Source: Agapetus fuscipes
Lineage: Eukaryota; Arthropoda; Insecta; Trichoptera; Glossosomatidae
NCBI GenBank assembly: GCA_951799405.1
Contig: OX637344.1
Location: forward strand, 15,314,001 to 15,378,000
Reading direction: 5' to 3'
DNA: 64,000 bases
In this document: positions 31,430 to 41,755 of the stretch, in pieces
How the letters are laid out: each line of letters opens with the position of its first letter
How positions within the stretch are numbered: the stretch's first letter is position 1
Notes under the pieces: generated by a model
Seen by the model: the letters and a program-made list of their open reading frames with translations, nothing else
What the model was told of the DNA's origin: nothing
Databases searched by the model: none
Made by a program: the position numbers and the translations under genes

Positions 31430-32060
31430 AACTAAAATAACCTCACGGATACCCGGAGCACATGAAATATGAGGAGGTAAATGAAAGATTTATTTCTAAG
31501 GAAATATCACAAGTAACCTATATTGCATTTCATTTCATTCATAATGTCAATAGGTATAACGTTAAATCATGCATTTAAAAATCTGAATTAAATTCAGTAA
31601 GCAATAACAAAATATTTACAAAATTAAGAAGTATTAATAAGTAGTATTATTAATGTTTTTTTTAATGAAATATAAATTGTTACGTTCATACCTGTGGTTT
31701 GTCGGAGGACGCTGGTTTGTTGACATTTTAACATCCAATCAGCGTCGACCTGCAATGACGTCACGGATACCAGGAGCTCACGAAATTGAAGAGGTACATG
31801 ACTGATTTAAATCTAACGATAAAAGTGCAAGGTATGCCGCAATTGCATGCATATTTACTAAAATACATCATAAATGCACTTATTGCTCTTTTAAAAAAAT
31901 ACATTTATACTTCGCTACGTACAAACTGTTTATTTAAAAGATTTGAAGTAAGAACAAGCAGTATTTATTGCAGTTTTGAATTTACGACATAAACTGAACC
32001 GATCATACTCTTGCATATGTTGGTAGTTTATCCTAGGACGCTGTGACGTATTTTGACAGT
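31430..32060 (+). repeat. Diverged tandem duplication, ~320-bp unit
   Basis: CACGGATACCCGGAGCACA at about 31444 and CACGGATACCAGGAGCTCA at about 31761 start two units. Both end near GGACGCTG...TTTTGACA or TTGACATTTT. The interiors are diverged. Confidence 0.5.
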
Positions 32061-32399
32061 TGTATTGTTGTCGAAATAATGAGATGGAAGTCGTTTTTGT
32101 TTAAAGAATAATAAAGCTTGAATCGGGTTAGTTTTTAAGTAAAAATAAGTGTAATATGTGAAGCAAACTATCGTGAATCTTCTAAACTTTAAAGTTCTCC
32201 GTTCAAAAATAAAGGCATCGTGTTCATTTGAAGTTTTTTTGAATTGACAATTGAAATTTACACATTCACAAAAGTTGTAATTGGTGAGATCACAAACGAA
32301 CATAAAAAATGAATAACTTGAACGATGGATAATAACAGTTGCTGGTCCAGAAGTGCATGATGACATTTAAAAAGATGTGGCAAAGGTTTTTTCAGCTAA

Positions 32400-32720
32400 T
32401 GGCAAATGCATCAAAAGAAAACATCAAAACGGGAAAGCATGTCAAGACACTTTGGAATTTATACCAAACCTGCTTGTTATTCAAATTATTGACCAGTTTA
32501 ATGTGAATGATTCATTTGATAGCGTTGTTTTCCTCTAAAAGCCTTGAAATTTTGAAGAAGAGTACAAGTTAATAGTGCTGTGATCAACAACATACGATAT
32601 GCTGACCATCATTTTGACAGAGAGTCTACAAAAACCTCCAAGAAGTACTGAATAACGTAGATATAGCTAGGCAGGAATGGACCTTACTATAAATGTTAAT
32701 TATGCAAAATATCAACAACA
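32400..32720 (+). pseudogene. Decayed LINE reverse transcriptase
   Basis: GTGATCAACAACATACGATA reads VINNIRYAD, the RT motif C region, but the second catalytic Asp is replaced (ADHH). After one frameshift, ESLQKLQEVLNNVDIA can be read. This is the INNIRYADDT...ESLEDLQ block of a LINE distinct from RTE-A/B. Stops and indels are frequent. Confidence 0.5.
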
Positions 32721-33036
32721 AAAAAACGCCTGGAAGGCCTCGTGCATACCATAAAAGAGAGAATGATTGAGGGGACAAACGCTCGTTTAAGACCACCACG
32801 CCGAGAGTTCTTTCAGGGTTAATTAGCAGATATGTATGTGCTGTTTCTTCCACGAGGAGCTCAAAAAGGTTGCCATAAAAAGAGGAGAATAACAACAAAG
32901 ATTAATGATCATTGCAAATAGCATTGGTGTTATGGCCGAGAGGGCCAAGTGGGCCTATCGTTCTAGCGTGTTTGGAGTGGAATAACGTTGGTTCGATCCC
33001 CGCTTGGGTCATTTGACCATAAGTTTGACCCTGGTT

Positions 33037-33286
33037 CTAATCTAATCTAAGCTGCAAAGATATATATCATTTAAGATTTATATTAAATGCATTTCCACAA
33101 GCAGACATGTATAATTTCGCGCTAACACATGCCGCATGTGGACCTACAATATAAAAACCCAATCTCAAATGAACATAAGCCCTGCAAATTTTGCCAACCT
33201 TCCCTGAAACAGGGGTGATAATGGCAAAGTGAACCATTTTTCAAAGTATGGGTGGTCAGCCTCATACCAACTTATAAGTCAAGGAA
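33037..33286 (-). mobile_element. RTE-A 3' end in SINE-3
   Basis: Complete from GTTCCTTGACTTATAAGTTGG (minus strand) to the (GATTA)n tail. Confidence 0.85.
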
Positions 33287-33349
33287 CCTTATTGGGTAAT
33301 TATTAATTAATAATTAATTGAAATAAACAATAATGAATTATTAATTAAT

Positions 33350-33966
33350 GAATGAGTGATGAAAGATTGACGAAGAAAGTATATGTTGCTAGAATAGATG
33401 GATGTCGTGGTAGAGGAAGACCGAGAAAAGTATGGAAGGATCAAATCTCTGAAATAGCGAATGAATGGGATATCCAGAGTCATAATAAAAGGAGGACTTG
33501 TATGAAAAAGGTTATGACTCTGGATGAAATGAAAGAAGTATGCAAGGACAGGAAGAAGTGGCGGCTAATCTGCAATGTTGATTTCTAATGTTGGTGTATT
33601 CATTTGCTACATTTTTTGCATAGGAAATTTTTGACTTTTTTTGTATAGATTTCTTTGTAAGGTTTTGTTCTTTTTTATATTTAAATAAAATTTATTATTC
33701 ATATTCCTTGACTTATAGGTTGGTATGAGGCTGACCACCCATACTGTAAAAAATGGTTCACTTTGCCAATGTCACCCCTGTTTCAGGGAAGGTCGGCAAA
33801 AGTTGTGGGGCTTATGTTCATTTGAGGTTTGGATTTTATTTGTAAGTACACATTCAGCATTTGCAAGCGCGAACTACACTTGTTGGTTTGTGGGCATACA
33901 TCTGAGAGCTTTAAATGAATATATCTTTGCAACTTAGATTATAGATTATTATTATAGATTATATTA
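33350..33966 (+). mobile_element. RTE-A 3' end with 78-codon ORF, in SINE-3
   Basis: Codons 33352-33588 encode MSDERLTKKVYVARIDGCRG ... RPRKVWKDQISEIANEWDIQ ... CKDRKKWRLICNVDF-stop, the intact end of the RTE-A protein. 3' UTR and a (GATTATA)-type tail follow. Confidence 0.88.
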
Positions 33967-34139
33967 TTACCTGTTTCTGGCCAGGCAGAATAGGTTGGTG
34001 AATTGCATTCCTCTTCACAAATCTATTTTTTAATTTAAAAAAAAAAAGCAAGCCAATCTTAGAATTGAGAATTAGAATGTTGTCACTTGGAGTGCTGTTG
34101 GATATTCCATACATTTTTTTGTTAATTATTTTGTTTATT

Positions 34140-34262
34140 ATCTGTTTCAGGGAAGGTCGGCTAGAGTCGCAGGGCTTATGTTCATTTGAGATTGGGTTTT
34201 TATATTTTAGTTCCACATGCGGCATGTGTGTGCGCGAAATTATGTGTGTCTGCTTGTGAACT
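34140..34262 (+). mobile_element. RTE-A 3' UTR fragment
   Basis: CTGTTTCAGGGAAGGTCGG to GTGTCTGCTTGTGAAC; no tail. Confidence 0.7.
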
Positions 34263-34670
34263 TAATCTATCAATTAATCTTAATCAGCTGTTAAAGTTAA
34301 TCTATCGATTTTCCGAGATAGCAGCGGTTTTAAAAATAACTCGTCGCACATTTGAGAGCCATTGATTTTTAATAATATTGTTCACATATTCTCATAGTTA
34401 TGTACGTTTGTTTGTTGACAATTGCATTGTACAATGATCCTTAGGACACTAGTGCTGAAGGACCACACTCCCTTGTACACGTTGGACCATGGTTTGCGTC
34501 TCCACTAATGGACCCTCCACTCTACCGGCCAAATGATGTACTCGAGACAGAATACAAATTTCTACGATAAAATAATTATAATACTACTTAGCATAGTTTA
34601 CCTATGTCAGTCTAAATTATGTAAAAAATATCTTTGTTTTTAGTTCATTTTTTTTTCTTTTTTTACAACC
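34263..34670. other. Unassigned sequence
   Basis: No family recognised. Confidence 0.3.
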
Positions 34671-34990
34671 ATCACACGTAGCTCAGTGGTAACACTGCGG
34701 ACTCTGAATGGGAAGGTTGCTTGCTCGAATCTCGGCGGAGCACAAAAAATATACCATTTAAATTTTCAAATTTGCTCTTGGCTGGGTTGAAAAATTCAGA
34801 AACCTTTACCAATGACCGGTCACCAAAGGTACATCCAGCCTTACAGCAACTGGGTCTTGCTTGTGTATTGGCGCTTTGTAGTGACGACCAAGCTCGTACA
34901 CCTATGCGGCACTACAACAAGTGTCATAGAACCCTAGAGTCTCTAGAATCTAGGGAATCTCCCGCACAGGATTTCTTAAAGAAAAAACGC
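34671..34990 (+). mobile_element. SINE-2 with tail C
   Basis: Head ACGTAGCTCAGTGGTAACAC, usual body to GTGACGACCAAGCTCG, then tail C: CACTACAACAAGTGTC ... ATCTAGGGAATCTCCCGCAC ... TTTCTTAAAGAAAAAA. The only other tail-C copy here is at 39566. Confidence 0.8.
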
Positions 34991-35229
34991 GCTTTACATA
35001 GTTGTGAAAACAGAAAAAATAATTAACATTAACTTAAACTTACGCACAAAACAAATATTAAAATGGCAAATAAAAAAAAAATTCAACAGAATATAAAATC
35101 AAAAGTACAATTAATTACACCAACGCTTGACGAAAACAAAAAATCAAATCAAATTATAATCTATATCAATTTAAAAAAAAACAAACATAAATACAATTAA
35201 AGTTATTCCAAATTATACAGTTATAGTAG

Positions 35230-35553
35230 ACCGGTCGATAGCTCAGTTGGTAGAGTGCTTGCATTCCATGCCGTGAGCTCGGGTTCGAATCCCGCCGAGG
35301 CGAGGGTGTCAGAAATGATTTCCCGTTTCGGTGTTTGTTTCAAACCCCAAAATAAAAATGCCGGCAAGGTTTACTCAGCCTTCACAAGAAATGAGTACCA
35401 GTTCTCTCGGGAGCTGGGAAACCCCCACTTCATCTGAAGTGGTTGGCGTAAGGCCGGCCCCCTTACCTGTAAAAATAAATAGGTTCAACTCGCCACATGC
35501 GACCCCTTCGGGGATAACGCGGCAAGAAGTTACACTATATGTGTAGCTTAGTT
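35230..35553 (+). mobile_element. SINE-1, full length
   Basis: The clearest SINE-1: ACCGGTCGATAGCTCAGTTG head, GGTTCGAATCC B box, GTGTCAGAAATGATTTCCC body, CGACCCCTTCGGGGATAACG hairpin region and TGTAGCTTAGTTG end. Confidence 0.9.
35239..35292 (+). promoter_or_regulatory. SINE-1 internal pol III promoter
   Basis: A box TAGCTCAGTTGG (35239-35250) and B box GGTTCGAATCC (35282-35292) with about 30 bp between, the tRNA-type spacing. Confidence 0.8.
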
Positions 35554-35554
35554 G

Positions 35555-35945
35555 AAGTTGTTGAATAGTAGAGCTACTGTTCAGAAATTTCATAAAACTT
35601 AAGAAAGAAGGTATGTCTTCAGGCCTCCCCTGAAACTGTGAAAAATAAAAATATTTATTCACAAAAAATCCAAGAAAATAATTAAGCTGTCGCCTTTTTT
35701 TATCTTTAATCTTCTTTTAAGTCCCTTAATTACAAAACTAAATGAAATTAAAAATTAGAAACATCCGGAAAATGTTTAACGTCTTTCGCTTTTTCTCCGA
35801 CCATTAATTTCTTTGTCTCTGGCGCGAAAGATTAACATCTCAGACGCGCCTTTTTATTTTGGCTTATTTAGTGTGAATGATTAGGATCCGAATGGGGTTG
35901 ACGCGAAAAAAAATGACAAAAAAAAAAACGAAAAGAAAAAAGAAA
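35555..35945. other. Unassigned sequence
   Basis: No family recognised; A-rich run near 35905-35945. Confidence 0.3.
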
Positions 35946-35949
35946 CCTA

Positions 35950-36052
35950 CTATTACGTTATTTTTTTTTTAATAGATTTGAGAAGAGGAATGCAATTCAC
36001 CAACGTATTCTGCCTGACCAGAAACAGGTATTCATATCATCAATTAATAATT
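35950..36052 (-). mobile_element. SINE-3 3' part
   Basis: TTTGAGAAGAGGAATGCAAT to CAGAAACAGGTATTCATATC, then TTAATAATTCATTATTG. Confidence 0.7.
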
Positions 36053-36074
36053 CATTATTGTTTATTTTAATAAA

Positions 36075-36533
36075 AGAAGAGCTTGTATGAAGAAGGTTAT
36101 GACTCTGGAGGAAATGAAAGAAGTATGTAAGGATGGAAAGAAATGGCGGTTGATCTGTGATGTTGGCGGCTGGGGTTTGTTAAAGTAAAATTGGTTTTAT
36201 GATTTAGTTTTTTATGTCCATGTATATATTGTTATTTATTGATTTTAAAAAATGTAATTTGTCATGTATGTTCCTTGACTTATAGGTTGTTATGCGGCTG
36301 ACAACCCATACTGTAAAATTGGGTTCATTTTGCCAATGTCACCCCTGTTTCAGGGAAGGACGGCAAGAGTTGCAAGGCTTATGTTCATTTGAGATTGGGT
36401 TTTTATATTGTAGGTCCACATGCGGCATGTGTTAGCGCGAAATTATACATATCTGCTTGTGGGAATGCATTTAATATAAAACTTAAATGATATATATCTT
36501 TGCAGCTTAGATTAGATTAGATTAGATTAATAT
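36075..36533 (+). mobile_element. RTE-A 3' end, stop codon lost
   Basis: Encodes RRACMKKVMTLEEMKEVCKD ... RLICDVGG, but the usual TAG/TGA is TGG, reading on to TAA. Ends in (GATTA)n, tail-to-tail with the next copy. Confidence 0.85.
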
Positions 36534-36539
36534 AATAAT

Positions 36540-36790
36540 AATCTTTAATCTAAGTTGCAAGGATATATTCATTCAAAGCTCTCAGATGTATGCCCACAAA
36601 CAAACACGTGTAGTTCGCGCTCACAAATGCTGATTGTGTACTTACAAATAAAATCCAAACCTCAAATGAATAAAAGCCCCACAACTTTTGCCGACCTTCC
36701 CTGACACAGGGGTGACGTTGGCAAAGTGAAGCATTTTTTACAGTATGGGTGGTGAGCCTCGTACCAACCTATAAGTCAAGGAATACGAAT
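36540..36790 (-). mobile_element. RTE-A 3' end
   Basis: Complete minus copy from GTATTCCTTGACTTATAGG to its tail. Confidence 0.85.
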
Positions 36791-36799
36791 AATAAATTA

Positions 36800-36870
36800 T
36801 TTTATAAATAATTACCCAATAACATCTGTTGGACCAGGGTCAAAGCTATGGTCAAATGACCCAAGCGGGT
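36800..36870 (-). mobile_element. SINE-3 middle and head fragment
   Basis: AATTACCCAATAACATCTGT and GTTGGACCAGGGTCAAAGCT, antisense SINE-3. Confidence 0.6.
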
Positions 36871-36877
36871 ATGTCAG

Positions 36878-36962
36878 GATAGGAAAAAATGGGGGCAACT
36901 CTGCAGAGGCTCTGTCCACCCCTAGCGGAATGGCGACAGAGTTACAGTTACAGGTACAGAAA
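36878..36962 (+). mobile_element. RTE-B 3' end
   Basis: GGAAAAAATGGGGGCAACTC ... CCACCCCTAGCGGAATGGCG, tail GTTACAGTTACAGG. Confidence 0.75.
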
Positions 36963-37465
36963 TTTCAATTTCAAAAATGAATTAATTTAGTGGAGAAATC
37001 TTGCTCCGCAATCTTTTGCATGAAGATTTTTACTTACAGATTAAAACCGTCCTTGAGTGAAAAGCAAAATAAAAAAAAACAACGGCATTTACAGTGAAAT
37101 TTAGTGGGGTCGTTAGGAATGATTAAAAGAAATTCCAGCTGAGACGAATGCTCCAATTTTGAGGTGATTAAAGGGATGCTGGGGGTGAAAGTGTGACGCA
37201 GGAGATGGATGGAGAGCATCTGCCGGGGAATCTGGAGTCAGAGGTTTCATCTGATGAGAAAAAAACAAACAAGAAAATTTACGATTTTTTTTTCGTCTCG
37301 AAATAGTAACGTTAATTGGGTAAGAAAAAGGTTTTTGTAGATTTATTTTAAATATTAGCTTTATAGCAGCTCAGGCGAACATCCCACACAGGAATATTTA
37401 AATTGTAGGTAAAATAAAATTAAATGTAAAAATTATTTTATTTAAAATAATAAAGTAATTTCCCC
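36963..37465. other. Unassigned sequence
   Basis: No family recognised. Confidence 0.3.
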
Positions 37466-37477
37466 AAAAGCTACAGA

Positions 37478-37586
37478 CTACTTAATTTGAATTGTCATTG
37501 TCCTGATGATGCCTTGTAGGCGAAAACGTTAGACAAATTTAAAGAATATAAAAGTGAATTGAAACTGTGTTTTATTTAATTAATAT
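37478..37586 (+). mobile_element. Short HHL element, 12-bp TSD
   Basis: Flanked by AAAAGCTACAGA (37466-37477, 37587-37598). The core CTGATGA (37503-37509), one T, hairpin GCCTTGTAGGC, then GAAAACG. Only 109 bp long, so 5'-truncated. Confidence 0.7.
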
Positions 37587-37598
37587 AAAAGCTACAGA

Positions 37599-37880
37599 GT
37601 TTATTTTAGTCAACAAATCAAATTTATTCAATGGGATTCGTCATGCGCCTCCAGCACCACATTTTAAAGGCGTAATTTTTTTTCTTTTCAGTTGGAGAAA
37701 GACTTTATAGAGAAAAACAGAGTGGACTAGATTCTTGGCAATGTTTATCTTGGTGCTGTTACTCACACCCCGGTCATTCCGTATTGTTACGAGCTCGGAG
37801 TACCTACGTGCGTCATTACAGGTACAATAGTGTGTGTAGAACAGTCCAGTATGATCCATGATCACACCTCAAGAGCCGTC
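37599..37880. other. Unassigned sequence
   Basis: No family recognised. Confidence 0.3.
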
Positions 37881-37884
37881 TAAG

Positions 37885-38420
37885 TAAGGTGTATAGAACG
37901 GCGATCAGGTATGAGCGAGAGATCTAATGATCTGGAATATGCAAGAAAGATCTCTTTTGTACCTATGTATAGGGACTGCAATGGTGTGAAAGGGGTTAGT
38001 CGCTCCAAACATTTCGTCGTGAAGACCAATTAAGCCAATGAAAACCATTTAAACCCATAAAGATTATCAATTGTTGTAAATTGTACACCAATCCGTGTAA
38101 AATTAATTCGATTGATATGATTGTGGTCTATGCGTTTTTACTTCCTTATATATGTGTGTATAAACGTAAGTATTTGAAGGTTGTACCTCATATTTGCTCA
38201 AAGTTTACATTCGAGACAATTCTGGTATGGCGTGGTATATGCTAGAACAGCCTTTAGTCACCTATAAATACGGATTGCAGTGCTTTGTAGGGGATCAGTA
38301 CCCCGTAAGCATCCTAGCCGTTTTAAGCGAGAAGTACAAAGATTTCAATCATATGTGTGAAAATTCTAAAATAAATTAAATAAAAGTTTTATTAAATTAA
38401 GCTCAAGCAAATCTTAAAAA
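37885..38420 (+). mobile_element. LTR-3 like sequence, two blocks
   Basis: 37885-38105 matches the minus-strand block 56729-57000 (GAAAGATCTCTTTTGTA, AGGGACTGCAATGGTGTG). 38105-38420 matches 56440-56727 (ACAAATACGGATT or TATAAATACGGATT, AATAAAT...TTTATTAAATTAAGC). Polyadenylation-like AATAAA ends both. Confidence 0.45.
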
Positions 38421-38757
38421 TATTTTATCCAAAAAAACGTGAGAAGAATTTAATTTCTCGAAACTAATCCACATAAAATGTGTTGGTTAACCATTTCATT
38501 CAACACTCACACATACTCGTATAGTATGTTCCAGTATAGGTACTGATTTCCCACGGAATAGCTTCCTGTCCGCAGACGCCATTTAGTCAAGTCACCACAT
38601 CTATGCACGAACATACACGTGTAGTAATATGCAAGTAGATATCCAGGATATGTGCGGAGTCAAATATCAAAGCATGCGAAATCCACAGAAGATGATCGTG
38701 GAATGTTTGTAAAAAAATCAGTGGAATTTACGCTATGGTAAATGATGACAAAATATG
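38421..38757. other. Unassigned sequence
   Basis: No family recognised. Confidence 0.3.
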
Positions 38758-38945
38758 ACAAACTGGCTGACCACTCATACTGTAAAAAATGGTTCATTTT
38801 GCCAATGTCACCCTTGTTCAAGAAAGGTCGGAAGGACTTGTAGGGCTCATTTGAGATTGGCTTTTTATGTTGTAAGTCCACATGCGGCATATTATGTAAG
38901 CGTGAACTTGTACGTTTCTGTTTATGGGAATGCAATGCATATTAT
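38758..38945 (+). mobile_element. RTE-A 3' UTR fragment
   Basis: CTGGCTGACCACTCATACTG to TATGGGAATGCAATGCAT. Confidence 0.7.
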
Positions 38946-39028
38946 TATTTGAATATTTTATGTAATCTATTTTAATTAATGAAAAAAAAATATCTTGGCA
39001 ACTTGGCAGATTAGCAGCCATTTTTAGA

Positions 39029-39345
39029 CTTATCTCATTTCATCCAGAGTTATTACCCTTTTCTTTTTTATAATAGGTTTGTGAAGAGGAATTCAGTTCG
39101 CCAACCTATTAACGCTAGCCAAAAACAGGTATTAACGTTATGAATTAATAATTCATTATTTAATATCTTCCTTTATTATGACTCTGGAAATCTCATTCAT
39201 TCGCTATTTCAGGAAATTGGTCCATCCATACCTTTTTAGGTCTTCCTTTACCACGACATCCATTTATTCTTGCAACGTCTACTTTCTTCGACAGTACTTG
39301 ATAATTCATTCTCTCCATATGTCCCAGCCATCTGAATCAGTAGCA
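39029..39345 (-). mobile_element. RTE-A C-terminal coding split by SINE-3
   Basis: Minus strand 39166-39345 encodes decayed RWLGHMERMN ... RPKKVWMDQ. 39029-39058 continues with NSG*NE-like residues. An antisense SINE-3 3' part lies at 39059-39165. Confidence 0.65.
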
Positions 39346-39368
39346 TAGGAGAAATTGAACATCGGCTC

Positions 39369-39556
39369 CTTGACTGATAGGTTAGTATGAGGTTGACCCC
39401 CCGTGCTGTAAAAATTGGAAATTGGTTCACTATTACCAATGCCACCCTGGTATCAGGGAAAGGCGGCAAGGTTTGCAAGGTTTATGTTCAAGTCAGGTTT
39501 TTTATTTGTATGCATACATGCATAATGTATAGGCGCGAACCTACATGACCGGTTAT
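39369..39556 (+). mobile_element. RTE-A 3' UTR fragment
   Basis: Starts TCCTTGACTGATAGGTTAG and stops near GCGCGAACCTACATGACC. Confidence 0.7.
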
Positions 39557-39565
39557 GAACCGAAT

Positions 39566-39905
39566 GACCAGTCCGTAGTCTAGTGGTTAACACCTCCGAC
39601 TCGTAAATGAAAAGTTGTGGATTTGAATCCTGGCGGAGCCCAAAAAAAAAAACATTTAAATTTTCATATATTATATAATGCTCTTTGCTGGGTGAAAACT
39701 TCAAATACCTTAACCAAAGACCAGTCACTAAAGGTCCATCCAGCTTTACAGCAACTGGGTCTTGTTTACGAATTGGCGCTTTGTAACGACGACCAAGCTC
39801 GTAAACAACATCTCTGCGGCAACAAGTGTCGAAGACTCCTAGAGTCTTTGAAATCTAGGGAGTCTCCCGCACAGGATTTCTTTAAAAAAAAACAGCAGCG
39901 GAGGA
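39566..39905 (+). mobile_element. SINE-2 with tail C
   Basis: GACCAGTCCGTAGTCTAGTG head, body, then GCGGCAACAAGTGTC ... CTAGGGAGTCTCCCGCACAG ... TTTCTTTAAAAAAAAA. Confidence 0.85.
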
Positions 39906-40126
39906 GAAATTGAACATCGTGCATCGGTCTGGTTTTGAAGCGTGGAGTCCGCACATATGCACATATATCTGTCTCATTAACCACTGCCTCAGCGCCCCCC
40001 CCGTCCTTGCTCGGTTTTAAGTTCCCCACCCTCCCACGTACGAGGTCTCCATACAACTAAAGATGTGGACGTGCTTCTATCTGCACGTATTATGTTCACG
40101 TGAACATATGTGCAAGTGAACTCAAG

Positions 40127-40757
40127 ATGTGTGGACTTTGAGTAAGTGAAAATATGTGTGTGTGTGTGTGTGTGTGTGGAACTTTGAGTAAGCGAAAATG
40201 TGTGTGTTTGTGGACCTTCGAGTAAGTACATTGTGTGTATGTGGACTTTTGAGTAATTGAAAATGTGTTTACATTTGAGTAAGTAAAAATGTGTGTGTTT
40301 GTGGACCTTCGAGTAAGTACATTGTGTGTATGTGGACTTTTGAGTAATTGAAAATGTGTTTACATTTGAGTAAGTAAAAATGTGTGTGTTTGTGGACCTT
40401 CGAGTAAGTACATTGTGTGTATGTGGACTTTTGAGTAATTGAAAATGTGTTTACATTTGAGTAAGTAAAAATGTGTGTGTTTGTGGACCTTCGAGTAAGT
40501 ACATTGTGTGTATGTGGACTTTTGAGTAATTGAAAATGTGTTTACATTTGAGTAAGTAAAAATGTGTGTGTTTGTGGACCTTCGAGTAAGTACATTGTGT
40601 GTATGTGGACTTTTGAGTAATTGAAAATGTGTTTACATTTGAGTAAGTAAAAATGTGTGTGTTTGTGGACCTTCGAGTAAGTACATTGTGTGTATGTGGA
40701 CTTTTGAGTAATTGAAAATGTGTTTACATTTGAGTAAGTAAAAATGGGTGAGTTTGA
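40127..40757 (+). repeat. Tandem array, 91-bp unit
   Basis: GTTTGTGGACCTTCGAGTAA recurs at 91-bp steps from about 40207 to 40666: six near-identical units, flanked on the left by a degenerate unit with a (GT)n run at 40157-40180. Each unit has three GAGTAA(G/T) sub-blocks, so it arose from a shorter repeat. No ORF. Confidence 0.9.
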
Positions 40758-40769
40758 ACCATTGAATGA

Positions 40770-41241
40770 ATGAACGGGATATCCAGAGTCATAATAAAAG
40801 GAGAGCTTGTATGAAAAAGGTTATGATTCTGGATAAAATAAAAGAAGTATCTAACGACCGAAAAAATGGCAGCTGATCTGTAATGTAGACGACTAAGGCC
40901 AAGAATCAATTTACATTTTTATAGATGTTTTGTAGAATTTTTAGTGTTTGTTTGTTTGTATAACTGGATGTAATTAATTGCGTGTATTACTTGACTTATT
41001 GGTTGGTATGAGGCTAACCACCCATACTGTAAAAAATGGTTCACTTTGCCAATGTCACCCCTGTTTCACGGAAGGTCAGCAAGAGTTGCATGTTCATTTG
41101 GGATTGGGTTTTTATATTGTAGGTCCACATGTGGCATGTGTGAGCGCGAAATTATGCGTGTCTGCTTGTGGGAGTGAATTTAATATGAACCTCAAATGAT
41201 TCATATCTTTGCAACTTAGATTTAGATTTAGATTTAGAGTA
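40770..41241 (+). mobile_element. RTE-A 3' end inside the array
   Basis: Encodes NERDIQSHNKRRACMKKVMI ... with a damaged C-terminus, full 3' UTR and a (TTTAGA)3 tail, after which array-like sequence (GAGTAAGTAAAAAT) resumes. Confidence 0.85.
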
Positions 41242-41462
41242 AGTAAAAATATGAGTATATGGACCATTGAGTACGTGAACATGTGTATGTGGATCTTTGA
41301 GTACCTAAGTCAAAAGTTGTCTATTTGGACCATTGATTACGTAAAAATGTGTGTTTGCGGACCTTTGCGTAAGTGTTTGTGTGTGTTTGCGGACCTTTGC
41401 GTAAGTGTTTGTGTGTGTATGCGGACCTTTGAGTACCTATGTGTAAATGTGTGATTGCGTAA
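41242..41462 (+). repeat. Degenerate continuation of the tandem array
   Basis: GTGTTTGCGGACCTTTGCGTAAG-like units of about 30 bp (quoted units vary), related to the 91-bp array's sub-blocks. Confidence 0.65.
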
Positions 41463-41503
41463 AAGTGTAGTTATTCTCATTTTTACAATTATTAACATCA
41501 GTA

Positions 41504-41755
41504 TTATTCCTTGACTTATAGGTTGGTATGAGGCTGACCACCCATACTGTATAAAATGGTTCACTTTGCCAATGTCACCCCTGTTTCAGGGAATGTCGGC
41601 AAGAGTTGCAGGGCTTATGTTCATTTAAGGTATGGATTTTATTTGTAAGTACACTATCAGCATTTGTAAGCGCGAACTACACGTGTTTGTTTGTGGGCAT
41701 ACATCTGAGAGCTTTGAATGAATATATCCTTGCAACTTAGATTATAGATTATAGT
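41504..41755 (+). mobile_element. RTE-A 3' end
   Basis: Starts exactly ATTCCTTGACTTATAGG and ends in a (GATTATA)2 tail; no upstream LINE sequence. Confidence 0.85.

Larger units (their letters stand above)
32924..34040 (+). mobile_element. SINE-3 split by two RTE-A insertions
   Basis: Head 32924-33036 (ATGGCCGAGAGGGCC, GGTTCGATCCC, TTTGACCCTGGTTC), middle 33287-33349 (TTATTGGGTAATTATTAATT) and end 33967-34040 (TTACCTGTTTCTGGCCAGG to CTTCACAAATCTATTTTTTA) form one SINE-3 when the two LINE pieces are removed. Confidence 0.75.

Noticed and set aside
35230..35300. Possible tRNA genes at the many A-box/B-box heads
   Set aside because: Each head continues into a shared SINE body and tail, the acceptor stems do not pair cleanly, and the heads differ from one another by substitutions. 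They are SINE promoters, not tRNA genes.
40127..40757. CRISPR-like array
   Set aside because: The whole 91-bp unit is conserved, without variable spacers, and the setting is eukaryotic.
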